Shown here one piece after another: positions 41,799-50,663 of a stretch of 64,000 bases of DNA. Source of the stretch: Roseateles sp. GTDB taxonomy: Bacteria > Pseudomonadota > Gammaproteobacteria > Burkholderiales > Burkholderiaceae. The stretch is taken from assembly GCA_019232985.1 (NCBI GenBank), contig JAFAMW010000013.1, forward strand, positions 20,338-84,337, read 5' to 3'. The notes below the pieces were generated by a model. That model made no database searches. It was given only the letters and a program-made list of their open reading frames with translations, and had not been told where the DNA came from. The translations under genes and the position numbers were made by a program. Within the stretch, counting starts at the first letter, position 1. Each line of letters opens with the position of its first letter.

Positions 41799-42497
41799 AT
41801 GGCAGAGCAACCCGTACCCGACGCGCTCGAGGCCGACCTGCGCCGGGTCCTGGCCGCGAACTTTCCGGCGGTCGAGCTCGACGCCGCGCAGGCGCGGCGC
41901 CTGTTGCCGCTGCTCGCGACGCGGCGCCTCGCGCGCGGCCGCACGCTGTTCGCGCAGGCGCAGCCGGTGCGCGCCTTTTATGCGGTGCTCGACGGCGAGG
42001 TCGAGGCGCGCCTGACCGGCCTCGACGGCGCGGTTTCGGTGCTCGAGCATGTGCGCGCGTCCAAGCTGTTCGGCCTCGCCGCGTTCGCCGCCGCGCGGCC
42101 CGCGCGCTACGAGGCGGTCGCGCAGGCGCCGAGCCGGCTGCTCGTGATCGGCGCGGCCGCCTACGCCTGCCTGATGGACGAGGTGCCGGGCTTTGCGCGC
42201 GCGCTGCTGCGCGAATTCGCGGGGCGCTACGACGACATGATGCGGCTGCTCGAGGCCGCGCGCCACCGCGGCGCCGAGGAACGCCTGCGCCTCGCGCTGG
42301 CCCAGCTCGCGCGCGACCGCGGCGGCGACGCGGCGCCCGACGCCGACGGCTGGCGCCAGGTCGCCGCGACCCAGGCCGAGATCGCCGCCGTCGCGAACCT
42401 GTCGCGCCAGACCGTCAACGCGCTGCTGCGCCGCGCCGCGGCGGCCGGCCAGCTGCGGCGGCGCTACGGCCGGCTCTGGCTGCCGCCGGCTGCATAG
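41799..42497 (+). CDS. Crp/Fnr family transcriptional regulator
   Basis: The 232-residue protein has an N-terminal cNMP-binding-type beta roll (GRTLFAQAQPVRAFYAVLDGEVEARL) and a C-terminal winged helix with TQAEIAAVANLSRQTVNALL as helix-turn-helix. It lacks the four cysteines of Fnr, and the cyclic nucleotide pocket is not clearly conserved, so the signal is unknown. The palindrome just upstream of its start codon suggests autoregulation. With the operator so close to ATG, a short or leaderless transcript is possible. Confidence 0.88.
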   Translation: MAEQPVPDALEADLRRVLAANFPAVELDAAQARRLLPLLATRRLARGRTLFAQAQPVRAFYAVLDGEVEARLTGLDGAVSVLEHVRASKLFGLAAFAAARPARYEAVAQAPSRLLVIGAAAYACLMDEVPGFARALLREFAGRYDDMMRLLEAARHRGAEERLRLALAQLARDRGGDAAPDADGWRQVAATQAEIAAVANLSRQTVNALLRRAAAAGQLRRRYGRLWLPPAA

Positions 42498-42556
42498 CGC
42501 CCAAGGCCTCGGAGCCGCCGTCATCACCCGGGGGGAGGCCGCCGGCGCGCCGTTGC

Positions 42557-43069
42557 TCAGGCGGCGAGCGCGGCCTCGATGTCGGCCGCGATCGACTCGG
42601 GCGTGTCGGTCGGCGCGTAGCGGCGCAGCACCTGGCCGTCGCGGCCGATCAGGAACTTGGTGAAGTTCCACTTGATCGCGCCGATGCCGAGGATGCCGGT
42701 CTTCTCCTTCTTCAGCCATTGCCAGAGCGGGTGGGCGTCGCCGCCGTTGACCTTGATCTTGGCCATCATCGGGAAGCTGACGCCGTAGTTCAGCTGGCAA
42801 AAGCCGGCAATTTCGTCGTTCGTCCCCGGATCCTGGCCGCCGAACTCGTTGCTCGGGAAGCCGACGACGGTCAGGCCGCGCGCGCCGTAGCGCTGCCATA
42901 GCGCTTCGAGCCCGCCGAACTGCGGCGTGAAGCCGCAGGCGCTCGCGGTATTGACCACGAGCAGCACGCGGCCGCGGTAGTCGGCCAGCGGCTGGGGCTG
43001 GCCGGCGATCGTCGTCGCCTCGAAATCCCAGGCCCGGATACTGTCTTGCTCGTCTTGGTGTTCGCTCAT
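42557..43069 (-). CDS. Glutathione peroxidase (thiol type)
   Basis: A 170-residue peroxidase of the BtuE/GPx family. The peroxidatic cysteine is in NTASACGFTPQ (cysteine, not selenocysteine), with GFPSNEFGGQDPGTNDEI and KWNFTKFLIGRDG carrying the conserved glutamine and tryptophan-asparagine. It reduces hydrogen and organic peroxides with glutathione or thioredoxin in the cytoplasm. The start at 43069 was preferred over a longer frame by family alignment. Divergent from the SGNH-like gene. Confidence 0.93.
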   Translation of the reverse strand: MSEHQDEQDSIRAWDFEATTIAGQPQPLADYRGRVLLVVNTASACGFTPQFGGLEALWQRYGARGLTVVGFPSNEFGGQDPGTNDEIAGFCQLNYGVSFPMMAKIKVNGGDAHPLWQWLKKEKTGILGIGAIKWNFTKFLIGRDGQVLRRYAPTDTPESIAADIEAALAA

Positions 43070-43230
43070 CGCTGCCTTTCGTGCCTCGGGGGCAACATGG
43101 TTGCAAAAAAATCGGGACTTCGCGCTTGACCGGGCCAAATCGGGCCCAACAATCCGCGGGTTTCCATCATGGCGAATCGGCTGGCCCCGACCGTCCAATC
43201 GGGGCGCGATTTGAACAGGGAGTGCTCGAC

Positions 43231-44166
43231 TTGGATCATGTGGCCCGTTTCACGCCCGCCGACCTCGGCAAGGGGCAAGGCGTCGATTTGAACGCTTATC
43301 GCTGGCGCCTGCTGACCCATGGAGATACCTGGTTCGCGCCACCCGGCGCCGGCCCCGGCCAGGCGAGCCTGCTCGACGAGCTGCGCTTCGAGTCGCCGAC
43401 CGCCCTGGTCAGCGCGACCGCGGGCGCCGCGGCCGACGCCGGCCTGCTGCGCCATGTCGTCGACCTCGCCGCCGCGCCCGACTTCGTGCGCCTGCTCAGC
43501 GCGGCCGACGCGCCGGTCTGGGACGGCATCGTGCTGTCCGTCGGCGGCGGCGACCTCGTCGCCGCGGCGAGCGTGCCCGCGCACCGCGCCGACGGCGGCG
43601 AGGTGCCGCTCGAGCAGCGCCTGCTGCGCCGCCAGACCGAGTGGGGCCCGCCCTCGGCCGGCGTCGGCCGCTATTTCTCGGCGCCGGGCTGGGCCACGCT
43701 GGCCGAGTACCTGCGCGCGAACGTCCGCCATGTCCTGAGCCTGCGCGACCAGGGCCCGTCGGCCGGCAAGCCGGTCTTCGTCCATTGCTACGCGCCGCCG
43801 ACGCCGCGGCCGGCCGGCATCGAGGCGCCGGGCGAGCCGGTGCGGGGCCCCTGGCTCTACCCGGCGATGCGCGCGTACGCGCTGCCCGCGGCCGACTGGC
43901 CGGCCTTCGGCCGCCTGCTCGTCTCGCATTTCGCGCAGGAGCTGCGCCGCATGGCCGCCGACGTCGAGAACTTCCGCGGCCTGCAGGTGTTCGACTCGAC
44001 CGTCGTGCCGCTCGCGGCCGCCGCGACCGCGGCGACCGGCAGCAGCGGCGACTGGCACGACGAGATCCACCTGAACCACAGCGGCGCGCTCAAGCTCGGC
44101 CGCGCCTGGTCCGAGCACATCGGCCGGGTGCTGAACCCGCCGCCGCCGCCGACGCGGCGGCGCTGA
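43231..44166 (+). CDS. SGNH/GDSL hydrolase-like protein with GDT in block I
   Basis: The 311-residue product has the layout of SGNH hydrolases: block I HGDTWFAPPG near residue 30, a block III-like VLSVGGGDLV, and block V DEIHLNHSGALKLG, which supplies the Asp-His pair. The nucleophile position in block I reads threonine (GDT) rather than serine (GDS). No signal peptide is visible. TTG at 43231 is preceded by AGGGAG at ideal spacing; GTG at 43222 is an alternative. No family name can be assigned with certainty. Confidence 0.6.
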   Translation: MDHVARFTPADLGKGQGVDLNAYRWRLLTHGDTWFAPPGAGPGQASLLDELRFESPTALVSATAGAAADAGLLRHVVDLAAAPDFVRLLSAADAPVWDGIVLSVGGGDLVAAASVPAHRADGGEVPLEQRLLRRQTEWGPPSAGVGRYFSAPGWATLAEYLRANVRHVLSLRDQGPSAGKPVFVHCYAPPTPRPAGIEAPGEPVRGPWLYPAMRAYALPAADWPAFGRLLVSHFAQELRRMAADVENFRGLQVFDSTVVPLAAAATAATGSSGDWHDEIHLNHSGALKLGRAWSEHIGRVLNPPPPPTRRR

Positions 44167-44197
44167 AGAAGCGAGCGCGCCGCCGGCGCGCCCCATC

Positions 44198-46087
44198 TCA
44201 GATTTGCACCCGTGCGCCGAGCTCGACGACCGCGTTGTCGGGCAGGCGGAAGAACTCGGCGACGCCGCCGGCGTTGCGCGTCATCGCCGCGAACAGGCGC
44301 TCGCGCCAGTTCGCCATGCCCTCGCCGGGCGTCGGCACGACGGTCTCGCGGCTCAGGAAATAGCTGGTCTCGAAGACCGGGATGCGCAGGCCCTTGGCCT
44401 CGCACAGCGGCAGCGCCTGCGGCACGTCGGGATGCTCCATGAAGCCGTAGTGCAGGATCACGCGCCAGAAGCCCGGCGCGAGCGCCTCGACGGCGACGCG
44501 CTCGTCGTCGGCGACCCAGGGGCAGCCCTCGAAGCGCACGGTCAGGATCACGTTGGTCTGGTGCAGGACCTGGTTGTGCTTGAGGTTGTGCAGCATCGCC
44601 GGCGGCACCATGTCGCAGTTCGCGACCGCGTAGATCGCCGTGCGTTCGGCGCGGTAGGCGCCGCCGAGCGCGAGGCTCTCGATGAAGGGCCGGAGCTCGA
44701 GGCCGTCGCGCTGGATGCTCGCGCTGAGCAGCTGGCGGCCGCGCTGCCAGGTGCTCATGATCGTGAACAGGACCAGGCCCATCAGCAGCGGGAACCAGCC
44801 GCCGTCGAAGAACTTGATCGCGCAGCCCGACACGAGCAGCGTGTCGAGCGCCATGAAGAACAGCGTCGCGGGCGCGGCGATATAGATGGGCAGGCGCCAG
44901 CCGTCGCGGATCACGAACCAGGTCAGCACGGTCGTGATCAGCATCGTCATCGTCACGGCGATGCCGTAGGCGCCGGCGAGCGCCGAGCTGCTGCGGAACA
45001 TCAGCACGGCGGCGACGACGCCGAAGAGCAGGATCCAGTTGACGGCCGGCATGTAGATCTGGCCGGCCTCACGCGCCGAGGTGTAGCGCACCGTCATGCG
45101 CGGCAGGAAGCCGAGCAGCATCGCCTGCTTGGTCATCGAGTAGGCCCCCGAGATCACGGCCTGCGACGCGATCACGGCGGCCATCGCGGCGAGCACGACC
45201 ATCGGCAGCACGAGCGCGTCGGGGAACAGGCGGAAGAACGGGTTCTGGATCGCCGTCGGGTCGCGCATCAGCAGCGCGCCCTGGCCCATGTAGTTGAGCA
45301 CCAGGGCCGGGTAGACGAGGCCCAGCCAGGCCAGGCGGATCGGCTTCGCACCGAAATGGCCCATGTCGGCGTAGAGCGCCTCGGCGCCGGTCAGCGCGAG
45401 CACGATCGCGCCGACCGCGGCGAACAGGTGCCAGCCCCGCGTTGCGATGAAGTGCCAGGCCGCGAGCGGGTTCAGCGCGGCGAGGATGCCGGGCTCGGCC
45501 GCGATCTGCTGGACGCCGACGACGGCGAGCGCGAGGAACCACACGACGATGATCGGGCCGAACACGCGCCCGACCACGTGGGTGCCGAAGCGCTGCACCG
45601 CGAACAGGCCGATCAGCACGACCAGCGAGATCGGCATGACCCAGTGCGCGAGGTCGGGCGCCGTGACCTCGAGGCCCTCGATCGCGCCCATCACCGAGAT
45701 CGCCGGCGTGATCACGCTGTCGCCGTAGAACAGCGTCGCGCCGAACACGCCGAGCAGCAGCAGGAACTTCTTGAGCTGCGGCTTCTTGCCGACCGCGTGG
45801 GTCGCGAGCGCCGTCAGCGCGAGGCCGCCGCCCTCGCCGTGGTTGTCGGCGCGCAGGATCAGCACGACGTACTTGAGCGTGACGATCAGCATCAGCGCCC
45901 AGATGATGGTCGAGATCGCGCCGATCACGTTGGTGTGGTCGAGCGTCACGCCGGTATAGGGCTGGAAGACCTCGATCACGGTGTACAGCGGGCTCGTGCC
46001 GATGTCGCCGTAGACGACGCCGATCGCGCCCATGGCCAGGGCGAACAGGCCGTGCTTGGCCGGGGTATGGGGGTTCTGGGAGGACAT
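44198..46087 (-). CDS. kup: Low-affinity potassium uptake protein Kup
   Basis: Kup/Trk-type proton-coupled potassium importer of the inner membrane. The 629-residue protein begins [23 protein letters not shown], the Kup signature, has about 12 helices (for example [20 protein letters not shown]) and a hydrophilic C-terminal domain from about residue 455. ATG 46087 was chosen by family alignment. The upstream region carries phased 11-bp repeats and a predicted promoter. A KdpE/KdpD-like pair lies immediately upstream in the same direction, which suggests control by that pair. Confidence 0.95.
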   Translation of the reverse strand: MSSQNPHTPAKHGLFALAMGAIGVVYGDIGTSPLYTVIEVFQPYTGVTLDHTNVIGAISTIIWALMLIVTLKYVVLILRADNHGEGGGLALTALATHAVGKKPQLKKFLLLLGVFGATLFYGDSVITPAISVMGAIEGLEVTAPDLAHWVMPISLVVLIGLFAVQRFGTHVVGRVFGPIIVVWFLALAVVGVQQIAAEPGILAALNPLAAWHFIATRGWHLFAAVGAIVLALTGAEALYADMGHFGAKPIRLAWLGLVYPALVLNYMGQGALLMRDPTAIQNPFFRLFPDALVLPMVVLAAMAAVIASQAVISGAYSMTKQAMLLGFLPRMTVRYTSAREAGQIYMPAVNWILLFGVVAAVLMFRSSSALAGAYGIAVTMTMLITTVLTWFVIRDGWRLPIYIAAPATLFFMALDTLLVSGCAIKFFDGGWFPLLMGLVLFTIMSTWQRGRQLLSASIQRDGLELRPFIESLALGGAYRAERTAIYAVANCDMVPPAMLHNLKHNQVLHQTNVILTVRFEGCPWVADDERVAVEALAPGFWRVILHYGFMEHPDVPQALPLCEAKGLRIPVFETSYFLSRETVVPTPGEGMANWRERLFAAMTRNAGGVAEFFRLPDNAVVELGARVQI

Positions 46088-46094
46088 GCGAAAG

Positions 46095-46113
46095 GCGCCC
46101 GGGACACGGGCGC
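46095..46113 (-). other. Hairpin in the kup leader
   Basis: GCGCCCG and CGGGCGC form a 7-bp stem with a 5-base loop, ending 7 bases before the kup ATG. At that distance it would overlap the ribosome-binding region and could limit translation initiation. No ligand-binding RNA family was recognised. Confidence 0.35.
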
Positions 46114-46129
46114 TGGATGCTTTGCTGCG

Positions 46130-46186
46130 AGTATCCTGCCGAGCCCGGCGTAAGGAACGCATTAGGAACGTATTCGGAACGCCTAT
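46130..46186 (-). promoter_or_regulatory. kup promoter with three 11-bp direct repeats
   Basis: GGAACG occurs at 46154, 46165 and 46176 on the plus strand, exactly 11 bases apart, giving three helically phased repeats. On the minus strand a -10-like GATACT (46130-46135) lies 16 bases downstream of TTCCTT (46152-46157), so the promoter-proximal repeat occupies the -35 region. Response regulators of the OmpR/PhoB/KdpE family bind such phased direct repeats; the adjacent KdpE-like protein is the candidate. Confidence 0.55.
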
Positions 46187-46216
46187 GGATGCGCGCCCGC
46201 AACGTTTCCGACAGCT

Positions 46217-46897
46217 TCAGGCGAGCCGGTAGCCGACGCCGGGCTCGGTCAGCAGCAATTTGGGGTCGGCCGGCTCGGCCTCGAGCTTGGCGCGCAGCTG
46301 GCCCATGTAAAGGCGCAGGTACTGGGTCTGCTCGGTGCAGTCGCCGCCCCAGACGTCGGCGAGCAGGGTGCGGTGCGTGACGACCTGGCCCGCGCTGCGC
46401 ACGAGGCGCGCGAGCAGCTTGAACTCGGTCGGCGTCAGGTGGACCTCGGCGCCGTGCAGCGCGACGCGGTGCGCGGCGAGGTCGACGGCGAGGCCGCCCT
46501 GCTCGTAGCGCGTCTGCGCGGCAGCCGTATGACGGCCGCGGTGGCGCAGCGCGACGCGCATGCGCGCGAGCAGCTCGCCGATCGAAAACGGCTTGACCAG
46601 GTAGTCGTCGGCGCCCGCGTCGAGCAGGCGCACCTTGCCGCCGTCGTGGTCGCGCGCCGAGATCACGAGCAGCGGGATGCTGCGCTCGCGCCGCACGGCG
46701 GCGAGCAGGGTCTCGCCGTCGCCGTCGGGCAGGCCGAGGTCGAGCAGCACCAGGTCGGGCGCCGCGTGCTCGACCAGCGCGAGGCCCTCGGCGAGGCTCG
46801 CCGCCGTGTGGACCGTGAAACCCTCGACGCGCAGCGCCTCGGCGAGCGTCGCGCGCAGCTCGCGCTCGTCCTCGACGAGCAGGACCGACAGACTCAT
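46217..46897 (-). CDS. KdpE-like response regulator (OmpR family)
   Basis: The 226-residue protein has a receiver domain (acidic pocket ED at 9-11, phospho-acceptor Asp53 in LLDLGLPDGDG, K in VKPFSIGEL) and an OmpR/PhoB-type winged helix ending EPGVGYRLA. The pattern LPDGDGETLLAAVR and LTPTEFKLLARLVRSAGQVVTHRTLL is close to KdpE. It overlaps the histidine kinase gene by 4 bases and precedes kup by 129 bases. No kdpFABC is present in the window, so control of kup is the local hypothesis. Confidence 0.9.
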   Translation of the reverse strand: MSLSVLLVEDERELRATLAEALRVEGFTVHTAASLAEGLALVEHAAPDLVLLDLGLPDGDGETLLAAVRRERSIPLLVISARDHDGGKVRLLDAGADDYLVKPFSIGELLARMRVALRHRGRHTAAAQTRYEQGGLAVDLAAHRVALHGAEVHLTPTEFKLLARLVRSAGQVVTHRTLLADVWGGDCTEQTQYLRLYMGQLRAKLEAEPADPKLLLTEPGVGYRLA

Positions 46898-48417
46898 TCG
46901 GGCATTCCTGTTTGTTCCATGGCCTCGACCGGCAGGCGCAGCTCGAACGCCGCGCCGCCATGGCTGCGCGCACGATAGCCGAGGCTGCCGCCATGCGCCG
47001 CGGCGATCGCGCGGCACAGCGCGAGCCCGACGCCGGTGCCGCGCCGCGCGCGCGCCGCGGCGCCGCGCTCGTAGGGCGCGAACACGCGCTCGCGCTCGGC
47101 CGGCGGCACGCCGGGGCCGCGGTCGCGCACGGCGATCAGCAGCTGCGCGCCGTCGCGCCGCGCGAGCACCTCGACGGCGCTGTCGTCGGCGTACTTGAGC
47201 GCGTTGTCGATCAGGTTGTCGAGCAGCTGGTGGACGAGCGCGGCGTCGCAGCGCAGCAGCGGCAGGCCCGGCTCGACGCGCGTCTTGACGCGGCGTTCCT
47301 CGAAGCGGCGCCGGTGCAGCGCCGCGCCGACGAGCTCCTCGGCCGACTCCCAGTCGAGCTTGAGCGCGGCGGCCTGGCCGTCGAGGCGCGCGAACTGCAG
47401 CGTGTTGTCGCTGACGCGGGCGAGCGCGCGCGTCTCCTCGACGATGCTCGCGGCGAGGCGGCGCCGCGCGGCCGCGTCGAGCCGCCCGGTCTCGCCCTCG
47501 AGCGCCGACGCGGCGCCGAGGATGGTCGCGAGCGGCGTGCGGAAGTCGTGCGCGATCGCCGCGAGCAGGGTGTTGCGCAGCTGCTGGGCCTGGGCCGCGG
47601 CGCGCGCGGCCTGGGCGGCGCGTTCGGCCTCGGCGCGCTCGAGTGCCTGGCCCATCTGGTCGCACAGCGCCTGGGCTTGGGCGCGCAGGCGCGCGAGCGG
47701 CTCGACGCCGGCCTGCGGGTCGACCGGCAGCAGCGCCGCGCCGCGCGCGCCGAGCAGGCCGCGCAGCGGCAGGTAGAAGGCCGGCAGCTGCTCGTGGCGG
47801 CCCGTGCCCGGGCCGAACGCGAGCGCGCGGCGCGTGCACAGCCACAGGCCGGTGCGCGCGTCGGCGTCGGGGGCGCCGAGCAGCTCGGCGCGGCTCGCGT
47901 CGTCGCGCGCGGGCAGCGCGTCCCTGAGCACGAGCAGCAGGGGGTCGGCGCCCGCGCCGAGCGGGCGCAGCGCGTCGCGCAGCAGGCCGGGGTCGGGCCG
48001 GCCCGCGGCGGCCTGGCTCGCGCGCAGCGCCTCGCCGAAGCGCTGCAGCTGCTCGGCCTCGCGCGCATGGGCCTCGGCCGCGCCGACCTGGGCGCGCAGC
48101 CGGCCCGTCAGCGCGGCGCTCAGGCCGCTCACGCCGAGCGTCGCGCCGAGCAGCACGACATGCTCGTGCAGGTGCGAGCCAAGGCCCGCGCGCGCGGGGA
48201 CGAAGAACGCGTCGAAGCCGAGCATCGCCGCGCCGTTGAGCCCGAGCGCCGCGCCGAGCGGCAGCCACAGCCCGGTCAGCGCCGAGGCGAGCAGCATCAG
48301 CATCGCCTGGGCCGCGAGGTCGATGCGCGCGTCGAGCAGCGCGACGAGCGCGAAGGCGGCGGCCCAGATCAGCAGCGGCGGCAGCAGGCTGGGGCGGGCG
48401 TCGGGGCGTAGGAGCAT
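46894..48417 (-). CDS. Truncated KdpD-like sensor histidine kinase
   Basis: The 507-residue kinase has an N-terminal group of short membrane helices (residues about 12-105) with FDAFFVPARAGL, matching the DUF4118 membrane part of KdpD. A GAF-like region follows (about 130-245), then a histidine kinase core: H-box AIAHDFRTPLATIL with His290, N-box LIDNALKYADD and G-box GTGVGLALC. The large N-terminal cytoplasmic KdpD and USP domains (about 400 residues) are absent from the start, so it is a natural short form. Paired with the KdpE-like regulator and kup. Confidence 0.9.
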   Translation of the reverse strand: MLLRPDARPSLLPPLLIWAAAFALVALLDARIDLAAQAMLMLLASALTGLWLPLGAALGLNGAAMLGFDAFFVPARAGLGSHLHEHVVLLGATLGVSGLSAALTGRLRAQVGAAEAHAREAEQLQRFGEALRASQAAAGRPDPGLLRDALRPLGAGADPLLLVLRDALPARDDASRAELLGAPDADARTGLWLCTRRALAFGPGTGRHEQLPAFYLPLRGLLGARGAALLPVDPQAGVEPLARLRAQAQALCDQMGQALERAEAERAAQAARAAAQAQQLRNTLLAAIAHDFRTPLATILGAASALEGETGRLDAAARRRLAASIVEETRALARVSDNTLQFARLDGQAAALKLDWESAEELVGAALHRRRFEERRVKTRVEPGLPLLRCDAALVHQLLDNLIDNALKYADDSAVEVLARRDGAQLLIAVRDRGPGVPPAERERVFAPYERGAAARARRGTGVGLALCRAIAAAHGGSLGYRARSHGGAAFELRLPVEAMEQTGMPE

Positions 48418-48427
48418 GGGCGCGAGC

Positions 48428-48673
48428 CTAGCCCATGCGGCATACGGATCGCATCGGCGGCGCCGCGTCGATGTCGACGTACTGCCGGAACAGCTGGCCG
48501 AAGCCCGGTCGGCGCAAGCCCTGGACCCCGGGCCACGCGCGGTCGTCGACGGTGCGGTGGACCGTTACCCGCGTCGGCATGTCGGCGACGCCGCTGGCCC
48601 GCATGCGGCGCACGCGCGCGAGGGCGAGCGCGTCGATCGGCCCGCCTTGGAGCGGCGCGAGGCCGATCCGCAC
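48428..48673 (-). pseudogene. C-terminal remnant of a second peptide-binding protein gene
   Basis: The 81-codon frame ends in LFRQYVDIDAAPP. The stretch VHRTVDDRAWPGVQGLRR followed by FRQYVDIDAA aligns without gaps to the C-terminus of the adjacent binding protein (VHRIFTDLAQPWLIGFDR, then DFWTYVDIDAA). It lies 16 bases beyond that gene's stop in the same direction and lacks any N-terminal domains or signal. This looks like the tail of a tandem paralogue left after deletion. It is too short to be functional as a binding protein. Confidence 0.6.
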
Positions 48674-48689
48674 GTCGGGCGGCGTCGCT

Positions 48690-50510
48690 TCATGGCCGGG
48701 CGCGGGCCTGGGCGGCGGCGTCGATGTCCACGTAGGTCCAGAAATCGCGCACGTAGAGGTTGCGGTCGAAGCCGATCAGCCAGGGCTGCGCGAGGTCGGT
48801 GAAGATGCGGTGCACGTCCAGCTTGTACGGCAGGTAGGCGACGAGCAGGCGCTCGGCGTCCTGCATCGCCCGGAGCCGCTCGGGGCCGTCGGGCAGGCGG
48901 TGCTGGCGCTCGTACAGCGCGTCGTAGGCGGGCAGGCGGAAGCGCGCCTTGTTCGACTGGCCGGCGCTCGGGCCGTAGCCGAGCGAGAGCAGATTCTCGC
49001 CGTCCGGGTAGTCGACGCTCCACGAGATGCCCCACATCTGCAGGCGGCCCGCGTTCGCGGCCTTGAGGTTCTCGGGCCACTGGGCGATCCTGAACTTCAC
49101 GCGCACGCCGATCGCGCGGCAGTATTTCTCGAACAGCTCGGCGAGCGCGCGGGCAAGCGAGTCGGACTGGGTCGCGTACTCGATCACGAGCGGGCTGCCG
49201 TCGGGCTGCTCGCGCCAGCCGTCGCCGTCGCGGTCGACGTAGCCGTACAGGTCGAGCAGGGCCTTCGCCCGCGCCGGGTCGTAGCGGCTCATCTCGGTCT
49301 TCAGCGCCGGGTCGTAGCCGTAGAGCTCGGGCGCGATGATCGCCTGGGCCGGCAGCGCGCGGCCGCGCCGCACGCGCTCGACCTGCACGACGGCGTCCTG
49401 CGCGAGGCTGATCGCGCGGCGCAGCGCGACATGCGCGGCGTCGTAGCCGCCGACGACCGGGTCCTCCATGTTGAAGTAGGAGAACACCGTGTCGCCATGC
49501 GGGTAGACGACCGCGCGCAGGCCCTGGCGCGCGAGCGCGGGCGCGAGCCGGCCGTGCGGCAGGTACTGCGGCGTGTACTCCTCGGGCATCTGCTCGAGCA
49601 GGTCGTACTGGCCCTGCAGGAAGGACAGCATGCGCGGCTGGGCCTCCTCGATGATCGAGAACTCGACGCGGTCGATCAGCGGCAGGCGGCGGCCCTGCAG
49701 CGCGCGCACCTGCGCGGCGAGCGCCGGGTCGCCGGCCGGGACGGGCTCGTGATAGGTCTCGACGCGGTAGTCGGGGTTTTTCTCGAGCACGATCCTGGCC
49801 GAACGCTGCCACCCGGCGAGGCGCCACGCGCCCGTGCCGACCGGATGGTCGCCGACGCGCGCGCCGTAGGCCGCGACGACCTCGCGCGCGAGGATGCCGA
49901 GCATCGGGTCGGCGAACTGGTAGAGCAGGTGCGGCTCGGGGTGGCCGGTGCGGACCTCGAGCGTGTAGCGGTCGACGAGGCGCAGGCCTTCGACCGGCGT
50001 GTCGTAGTCGAAGGGCCTGCCATTCTTGAGCGCCGCGTCGCGGCGCGCCTGCAGGCCCAGGATGTCGGCGCCGATCAGCTTGTACAGGTGGCCGCTCTTC
50101 GCGCGCGGGTCGTAGTGGCGCTCGATCGTGTACGCGAGGTCGGCCGCGACGAGCTCCCGGCGCCGGCCGTGGAAGGCCGGGTCCGCGGCGAAATGGATGC
50201 CGGGCCGGATATGGAACACGAAGCGCGTCGCGTCGTCGCGGATCTCGGGCAGGCCCTCGGTCACGCCGGGCTCGAGCCGGACCGGGCGCGCGAGGTAGCC
50301 GTAGCGCACGGCGGTGTCGAAGATGCCGGCGATCACGATGCGCGAGTAGACGTCGGTCGCCTGGGTCGGGTCGAAGCTCGATTCGGCGACGCGGAACGCG
50401 TAGCGCAGCACCTTGGGGGCCGGGGGCGGGGCGGCCGCGCGGGCCGGCGCCGTGGCGGCGATGAACAGTCCGGCCGCGAACACGGCCAGCAGGCGACACA
50501 TACACATCAT
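48690..50510 (-). CDS. Peptide ABC transporter substrate-binding protein
   Basis: A 606-residue family 5 solute-binding protein with a Sec signal (LLAVFAAGLFIAATAPARA). Typical features are RYAFRVAESSFDPTQATDVY, VTEGLPEIRDDATRFVFHI, VGTGAWRLAGWQR and a C-terminal NLYVRDFWTYVDID. The length suits oligopeptide or muropeptide binders. It is divergent from the permease genes beginning at 50664, with a shared 153-base control region containing the dyad TCCGGC-ATG-GCCGGA at 50525-50539. Ligand is inferred only as peptide. Confidence 0.88.
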   Translation of the reverse strand: MMCMCRLLAVFAAGLFIAATAPARAAAPPPAPKVLRYAFRVAESSFDPTQATDVYSRIVIAGIFDTAVRYGYLARPVRLEPGVTEGLPEIRDDATRFVFHIRPGIHFAADPAFHGRRRELVAADLAYTIERHYDPRAKSGHLYKLIGADILGLQARRDAALKNGRPFDYDTPVEGLRLVDRYTLEVRTGHPEPHLLYQFADPMLGILAREVVAAYGARVGDHPVGTGAWRLAGWQRSARIVLEKNPDYRVETYHEPVPAGDPALAAQVRALQGRRLPLIDRVEFSIIEEAQPRMLSFLQGQYDLLEQMPEEYTPQYLPHGRLAPALARQGLRAVVYPHGDTVFSYFNMEDPVVGGYDAAHVALRRAISLAQDAVVQVERVRRGRALPAQAIIAPELYGYDPALKTEMSRYDPARAKALLDLYGYVDRDGDGWREQPDGSPLVIEYATQSDSLARALAELFEKYCRAIGVRVKFRIAQWPENLKAANAGRLQMWGISWSVDYPDGENLLSLGYGPSAGQSNKARFRLPAYDALYERQHRLPDGPERLRAMQDAERLLVAYLPYKLDVHRIFTDLAQPWLIGFDRNLYVRDFWTYVDIDAAAQARARP

Positions 50511-50663
50511 GAGGCCGCGGATTGTCCGGCATGGCCGGAGTCCCTGCGGCCCCGGGCAAATGCGGGTGATCCCGCCAGGGGCCTCCCTTAGACTCGCGAC
50601 CTGATTCGGCCCGGACCACGAGTGCGGGCCCACGAGCGACTGTTTCCCCTGGAGTCCCCGCGC

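Noticed and set aside
43133..43161. Promoter TTGACC with 17-bp spacing upstream of the SGNH-like gene
   Set aside because: The -10 position (ACAATC) matches the consensus poorly.
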